The notes under the pieces are model-generated. The model saw only the letters and a list, made by a program, of their open reading frames with translations. It had not been told where the DNA came from and did not search any database. A stretch of DNA of 64,000 bases from assembly GCA_039805905.1 (NCBI GenBank), contig JBDIVM010000015.1, positions 1-64,000 of the forward strand. The letters are read 5' to 3'. The position numbers and the translations under genes were made by a program. Below are positions 60,175 to 64,000 of this stretch, in pieces (the stretch's first letter is position 1; each line of letters begins with the position of its first letter). This DNA is from Thermohalobaculum sp039805905. GTDB taxonomy: Bacteria > Pseudomonadota > Alphaproteobacteria > Rhodobacterales > Rhodobacteraceae.

Positions 60175-61347
60175 GTGGCCGGCCTCTCGCTGCCGCTCAC
60201 CGACCCCTGGCCGGACATCCGGAAGGGCGTCGCGCAGATCTGCGCCCGGTTTTCCAATGCCTACTGGACCCGGCTCGACGCCGCCTCCGAATACCCGCAC
60301 GACTTTGTCGATGCGCTGACCGCCGCGGGCTATCTCGGCGCGCTGATCCCCGAGGAATACGGCGGTGCCGGGCTCCCGATCGCCGCCGGCGGCGCGATCC
60401 TCGAGACCATTCATGACCAGGGTTGCAACGCCGCTGCCTGCCATGCGCAGATGTACACCATGGGAACCGTGCTCCGGCACGGCTCGGAGGAACAGAAGCG
60501 CCGCTACCTGCCCGATATCGCGTCGGGCCGCCTGCGCCTCCAGGCCTTCGGCGTGACCGAACCGACCACCGGCTCGGACACCACCCAGCTGAAGACCCGG
60601 GCGGTGCGCGAGGGCAACCAGTATGTTGTCAGCGGCCAGAAGGTCTGGACCTCGCGCGCGCTGCAGTCCGACCTGATGCTGCTGCTGGCGCGGACCACGC
60701 CGGCGGATCAGGTGAAACGCCGGTCGGATGGCCTTTCGGTCTTCCTGGTTGACCTCCGCGAGGCGGTCGGCAACGGCATCGAGATCCGCAAGCTCGATGC
60801 AGCGATCAACCACAACACTACTGAAGTGTACATAGATAACCTGAAACTCCCACCGGAAAGCCTCGTCGGCGAGGAAGGAAAGGGCTTCCGCTACATTCTC
60901 GACGGCATGAATGCCGAGCGCATCCTGATCGCCCACGAGTCGCTGGGCGACGGCCGCTACTTCATCGGCAGGGCTACCGACTACGCCAGGGAGCGGGTGG
61001 TCTTCGGCCATCCGATCGGTCGCAACCAGGGCATCCAGTTCCCGATCGCCCGCGCCCACGCCGAGCTCGAGGCCGCGACGCTGCTGGTGCACAAGGCCGC
61101 GGCGCTCTTTGATGCCGGGCGCGACTGTGGCGCCGAGGCGAACATGGGCAAGATGCTGGCCTCCGAGGCCGCCTGGCATGCTGCCGAGGCGGCGATGCAG
61201 ACCTTCGGCGGCTTCGCCTTCGCGCGGGAATATGGCATCGAGCGCAAGTGGCGCGAATGCCGCCTCTACCAGACCGCCCCGATATCGACCAACATGATCC
61301 TCGCCTATATCGGCCAGCATGTGCTGGGGATGCCCCGCTCCTACTGA
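60175..61347 (+). CDS. Acyl-CoA dehydrogenase, plus-arm copy lacking the standard C-terminal Glu
   Basis: A 390-residue acyl-CoA dehydrogenase fold. GALIPEEYGGAGLPIAAGG, GVTEPTTGSDTTQLKTRA and GHPIGRNQGIQFPIARAHAELEAA are conserved. The C-terminal region is TAPISTNMILAYIGQHVLGMPRSY where many members have a catalytic Glu in an EGT motif; here the aligned residue is Ile. Another Glu may act as base, as in isovaleryl-CoA dehydrogenase-type enzymes. GTG at 60175 is the start, 3 bases after the lyase stop. It is clearly different from the minus-arm copy, so the cluster probably oxidises two acyl-CoA intermediates. Confidence 0.9.
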   Translation: MAGLSLPLTDPWPDIRKGVAQICARFSNAYWTRLDAASEYPHDFVDALTAAGYLGALIPEEYGGAGLPIAAGGAILETIHDQGCNAAACHAQMYTMGTVLRHGSEEQKRRYLPDIASGRLRLQAFGVTEPTTGSDTTQLKTRAVREGNQYVVSGQKVWTSRALQSDLMLLLARTTPADQVKRRSDGLSVFLVDLREAVGNGIEIRKLDAAINHNTTEVYIDNLKLPPESLVGEEGKGFRYILDGMNAERILIAHESLGDGRYFIGRATDYARERVVFGHPIGRNQGIQFPIARAHAELEAATLLVHKAAALFDAGRDCGAEANMGKMLASEAAWHAAEAAMQTFGGFAFAREYGIERKWRECRLYQTAPISTNMILAYIGQHVLGMPRSY

Positions 61348-61357
61348 AGGTTTTCCG

Positions 61358-62902
61358 ATGACCGTCACGCTGAACAGCCGCGCCGATTTCACGCTCGAGG
61401 CCGCCCGCCGCGTCGCCTGGGGTGGCGAAGGGGTGGTGCTGGGCGAGGCTTCGCAGAAGGCGATGGCCGAGGCCCGCGCCCGTTTCATGCGCCTGATCGA
61501 CGACCCGGAGATCACGATCTACGGCGTGACCTCGGGCTATGGCCAGCACGCGAAGAACCGGCTGAAGCCGGAGGAGCGGAAGGCACACGCCGCCCGGCCC
61601 TCGATCGCGCCGGCCGCGTCCTGGGGCGACCCGGTACCGGAGCGCGTCGCCCGCGGCATCGTCTTCGCCCGGCTGGCGAATTTCGTCGAGGGCGACGCGG
61701 CTGCCAGCCCGGCCATTGCCAACGGCGTTGCGGCGATGCTCGATGGCCGCCGGCTGCCGCCGGTCCCGGCGCGCGGGCAGGGGGGTGCGGGCGAGATCCT
61801 GTCGCTGTCGCACCTGTTCCTGCCACTGATGCAGTCGATGGCGCTCGGCGAGAAGGACGCGCTGTCGCTGATCAACGGCTCGCCGGCGGCGACCGCGCTG
61901 GTGGTCGACGGTGCGCTGGCCGCGCTGCCCCGGCTCGAGGTCGCGGCCGAGGTGCTGGCGCTGGCCTGCGAGGCGTTCAACACCCCGCTCGGGCACTTCG
62001 ATGCCGCGCTCGACGGCCTCTGGAACAACCCGCACGACGCCTGGGCGCTGTCCCGGCTGCGCGAGCTGATCGCCGGCGGCCACGGCGGGCCGCGTCGGCC
62101 CTATCAGGCCCCGGTCAGCTTCCGCATCGCGCCCCGCATCCTTGGCCAGGGTCACCTCGCTGCAAGCATCGCCGGCAAGGTCGCCGGGGAATCGCTCCCC
62201 GCCATGTCCGACAACCCGGCGATCCTGCCGCCGGACGCACGGCACCCGAACGGCCGGGCCGTCTCGACCGGCGGCTACCACAACGCCCAGGCACCGATGG
62301 CGCTCGACATGCTGACCGCCGCCTACGCCAATCTCTGTGTCGTCGCCGAGCGCATGTGCGCAAAGATGCTGGACGGCAACATCTCGCTGATGCCCGCGAA
62401 TCTCGGAGCGGGCGAGGGGGGCCGCCCCTATCTCGGCTGCCTCGGCATGGCCGCGACGGGCTATGAGGAGGAGGCGCGGATGCTGGCCACCGCGACCCTG
62501 CTGCCCGGCAGCGAATCCGGCGGCTTCGGCCAGAACGATGTCGCCTCGCCCGTGTTCCTCGCCTGGTCGAAGCAGGAGCGGGCCGGACTGCTGCTGGAGC
62601 AGACCCTTTCGGCGCTCGCCCCGATCGCGGTTGCCGCCCTCGACGTGACCGTCCGCCCGGTTCCGGTTCGGCTCGATGCGCTGGTACAGGCAGTGCGTAC
62701 TCATGTTCCGCCCGAGCGCGAGGGCCAGGTTCTTGGTCCCGCGACCGGCGCGCTGGCCGAGTGGCTCCGTGCCCGGGTCTATGCGCCCGGAGACGGGGCT
62801 TTCCGGCGGGCGGGGCCGGCCGAGCTTGTCTCGCCCGTCCCTGCGTTGCATTCTCCGCCCGATCCGCCGTCCCACGACGCCATGCAAGGAGGCCGCACAT
62901 GA
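61358..62902 (+). CDS. Histidine/phenylalanine ammonia-lyase family protein lacking the MIO triad
   Basis: A 514-residue member of the aromatic amino acid lyase superfamily. The fold signatures are there: IYGVTSGYGQHAK near residue 54 with the catalytic Tyr, LINGSPAATALVVDGAL near 171, PVSFRIAPRILGQGH near 252 with the substrate Arg, DNPAILPP, and GGYHNAQAPMALDML near 305. The Ala-Ser-Gly that cyclises to the MIO electrophile in HAL/PAL/TAL is replaced by Ala144-Gly145-Glu146 in GQGGAGEILSLSHL, an ungapped match. MIO cannot form, so ordinary ammonia elimination is unlikely; ergothionases in this superfamily work without MIO on a better leaving group. GAAGG supports the ATG. The stop overlaps the next gene (ATGA). 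Confidence 0.87.
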   Translation: MTVTLNSRADFTLEAARRVAWGGEGVVLGEASQKAMAEARARFMRLIDDPEITIYGVTSGYGQHAKNRLKPEERKAHAARPSIAPAASWGDPVPERVARGIVFARLANFVEGDAAASPAIANGVAAMLDGRRLPPVPARGQGGAGEILSLSHLFLPLMQSMALGEKDALSLINGSPAATALVVDGALAALPRLEVAAEVLALACEAFNTPLGHFDAALDGLWNNPHDAWALSRLRELIAGGHGGPRRPYQAPVSFRIAPRILGQGHLAASIAGKVAGESLPAMSDNPAILPPDARHPNGRAVSTGGYHNAQAPMALDMLTAAYANLCVVAERMCAKMLDGNISLMPANLGAGEGGRPYLGCLGMAATGYEEEARMLATATLLPGSESGGFGQNDVASPVFLAWSKQERAGLLLEQTLSALAPIAVAALDVTVRPVPVRLDALVQAVRTHVPPEREGQVLGPATGALAEWLRARVYAPGDGAFRRAGPAELVSPVPALHSPPDPPSHDAMQGGRT

Positions 62903-63777
62903 CCGAGACCCCCCGCCAGTGGTTCGCCCGCAGCCTTGCCTCGGGCGAGATGATCGTCGCTCCCGGCGTCTATGACGGGCTGATGGCGCAGCTCGTCGCC
63001 CGCGCCGGCTTCCGCGCCGCCTACATGACCGGGGCGGGCACCGCGGCCAGCCATGGCCTGCCAGATTACGGGCTGATGACGATGACCGAGATGGTCGCGA
63101 ACGCCGCCCGCATCGCCGCCGCGGCCGACGTCGCGGTGATCGCCGACGCGGATACCGGCTTCGGCAACGAGCTCAACGTCACCCGTGCCGTGCGCGAATA
63201 CGAGCGCGCCGGGGCGGTGGCGATCCACATCGAGGACCAGGGCTTCCCGAAGAAATGCGGGCACCTCGACAACAAGGTGATCGTGCCGCTGGAGGAATGG
63301 CTGGCGAAGATACGGGCCGCCGCGGCCGCCCGCCGCGACCCGGATTTCAGGATCATCGCCCGGACCGACTCGCGCGCCCCGATCGGCTTCGACGAGGCGA
63401 TCAAGCGCGCCAATGCGGCGCTCGATGCCGGCGCCGACATCGCCTTCGTCGAGGCGCCACAGACCGTCGAGGAACTGAAGGCCGTGCCGAAGCTGGTCCG
63501 GGGACCCTGCCTCTTCAACCTCGTCTATGGTGGCAAGACCCCGGACATCGACCTTGCCGCGGCGAAAGAGATGGGTTTCCGCCTCGCGATCCTGCCCGAC
63601 GTGCTCTGGCGCGAGGCGGTGATGGCGATGGAGCGGGCGCTGGCGGGAATGGCCGCAGGCCGCCTGCCGGACCAGAAATCCGGCCTGCGCGTGCGCGACC
63701 TGTTCGCCCGCACGGGGGCCAGCGAGTGGGACGCGCTGCGCACCCGCTTCTCGGGCGAAAGGCAGGCCGCGGAGTAG
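62899..63777 (+). CDS. Isocitrate lyase/PEP mutase family enzyme
   Basis: A 292-residue TIM-barrel enzyme of the ICL/PEPM superfamily. The catalytic Cys loop is KKCGHLDNK near residue 117. GVYDGLMAQLVARAGFRAAYMTGAG and VIADADTGFGN with the metal-binding Asp residues are conserved, as is HIEDQGFP. The length fits methylisocitrate lyase, dimethylmalate lyase, oxaloacetate decarboxylase or related enzymes; the exact reaction cannot be fixed. AGGAGG precedes the ATG. Its start overlaps the stop of the lyase gene, so the two are translationally coupled and may act in sequence. Confidence 0.92.
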   Translation: MTETPRQWFARSLASGEMIVAPGVYDGLMAQLVARAGFRAAYMTGAGTAASHGLPDYGLMTMTEMVANAARIAAAADVAVIADADTGFGNELNVTRAVREYERAGAVAIHIEDQGFPKKCGHLDNKVIVPLEEWLAKIRAAAAARRDPDFRIIARTDSRAPIGFDEAIKRANAALDAGADIAFVEAPQTVEELKAVPKLVRGPCLFNLVYGGKTPDIDLAAAKEMGFRLAILPDVLWREAVMAMERALAGMAAGRLPDQKSGLRVRDLFARTGASEWDALRTRFSGERQAAE

Positions 63778-63782
63778 GGCGC

Positions 63783-64000
63783 ATGGCCGACAGGCGCCGC
63801 ACCGCCCTGATCACCGGAGCCGGGCAGAACATCGGCCGGGCGATCGCGCTGGCGCTGGCCGCCGACGGCTTCAACGTTGTCGTCAACGGCCTGAGCAAGC
63901 GGGTGTCCTGCGAGGAGACGGCCGAGGCCGCCCGCACCCACGGTGTCGAGGCCATCGTCGCCATGGGCGATGCCGGTACCGAAAAGGGCTGCGCGGCGGT
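63783..64000 (+). CDS. Short-chain dehydrogenase/reductase, truncated by the window end
   Basis: The first 72 codons of an SDR. The nucleotide-binding loop is ALITGAGQNIGRAIALALAADGF, where the GxxxGxG pattern reads GAGQNIG. NVVVNGL forms the second strand. It starts 5 bases after the previous stop, so it belongs to the same operon and should reduce or oxidise an intermediate with NAD(P). The catalytic Ser-Tyr-Lys region lies outside the window. Confidence 0.9.
   Translation, partial: MADRRRTALITGAGQNIGRAIALALAADGFNVVVNGLSKRVSCEETAEAARTHGVEAIVAMGDAGTEKGCAA

Noticed and set aside
60811..60870. Short AT-richer patch in the plus-arm acyl-CoA dehydrogenase
   Set aside because: About 50 bases encoding conserved residues (HNTTEVYIDNLKL); too short and too well conserved to suggest insertion.
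1..64000. CRISPR array, rRNA operon or prophage
   Set aside because: No regularly spaced repeats, no 16S/23S signatures and no cluster of phage structural genes were seen.

Overview
The window is about 66-70% GC and reads as chromosomal DNA of an alphaproteobacterium, most likely Rhodobacterales or a close relative. The evidence is gene order and gene style: pcm-tolC-popZ-like-valS; erpA/dgt-argS-SPOR-nagZ-scpA-scpB; yceD-rpmF-plsX-fabH-ihfA-merR-tRNA-Pro; glyA-nrdR-ribD-ribE-ribB-ribH-nusB; and perM-hdaA-ppk-ppx. A short ProS without the editing insert and a double-length dCTP deaminase also fit. The species cannot be named from the sequence alone.

Region by region. 0-3.1 kb is a decayed accessory segment ending at a tRNA-Cys gene: an IS5-type transposase remnant, a secreted polysaccharide lyase, a broken family 2 glycosyltransferase and the 3' part of a tyrosine integrase. 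3.3-25 kb is housekeeping: pcm, TolC, a PopZ-like polar organiser, ValRS carrying an AT-rich in-frame segment, a CPBP membrane protease, IlvD, a lipoprotein, Xth, RecQ, an A-type Fe-S carrier, dGTPase, ArgRS, a SPOR protein, NagZ, ScpA/ScpB and a dCTP deaminase. 25-29.8 kb holds tRNA-Pro, a MerR regulator, IHF alpha, the fatty acid/phospholipid starter genes fabH-plsX, L32, YceD and the divergent bamE. 29.8-40.4 kb is a minus-strand glyA-nrdR-rib-nusB-P450 series interrupted by two plus-strand insertions: a DM13 protein, and a KpsS-like/Wza-like capsule export pair. 40.6-51.5 kb holds NAD kinase, an AI-2E family permease, HdaA, the polyphosphate pair PPK/PPX, ProRS, the Lol lipoprotein exporter and an M48 peptidase.

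51.5-64 kb is a catabolic cluster around a divergent intergenic region at 57.2-57.35 kb. The minus arm has two class III CoA-transferases, an acyl-CoA dehydrogenase, an MmgE/PrpD protein and a MaoC hydratase. The plus arm has an enoyl-CoA hydratase preceded in frame by an XRE-type DNA-binding domain, a DJ-1/PfpI protein, an HMG-CoA-lyase-like enzyme, a second acyl-CoA dehydrogenase, a histidine/phenylalanine ammonia-lyase family protein lacking the Ala-Ser-Gly triad of the MIO cofactor, an isocitrate-lyase/PEP-mutase family enzyme and a truncated SDR. A plausible reading is CoA activation, oxidation, hydration and C-C cleavage of a branched or dicarboxylic acid released by an unusual lyase; the substrate is unknown. 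The in-frame HTH-hydratase and the MIO-less lyase are the best candidates for undescribed biology.

No rRNA, CRISPR array, prophage or intact insertion sequence was seen.
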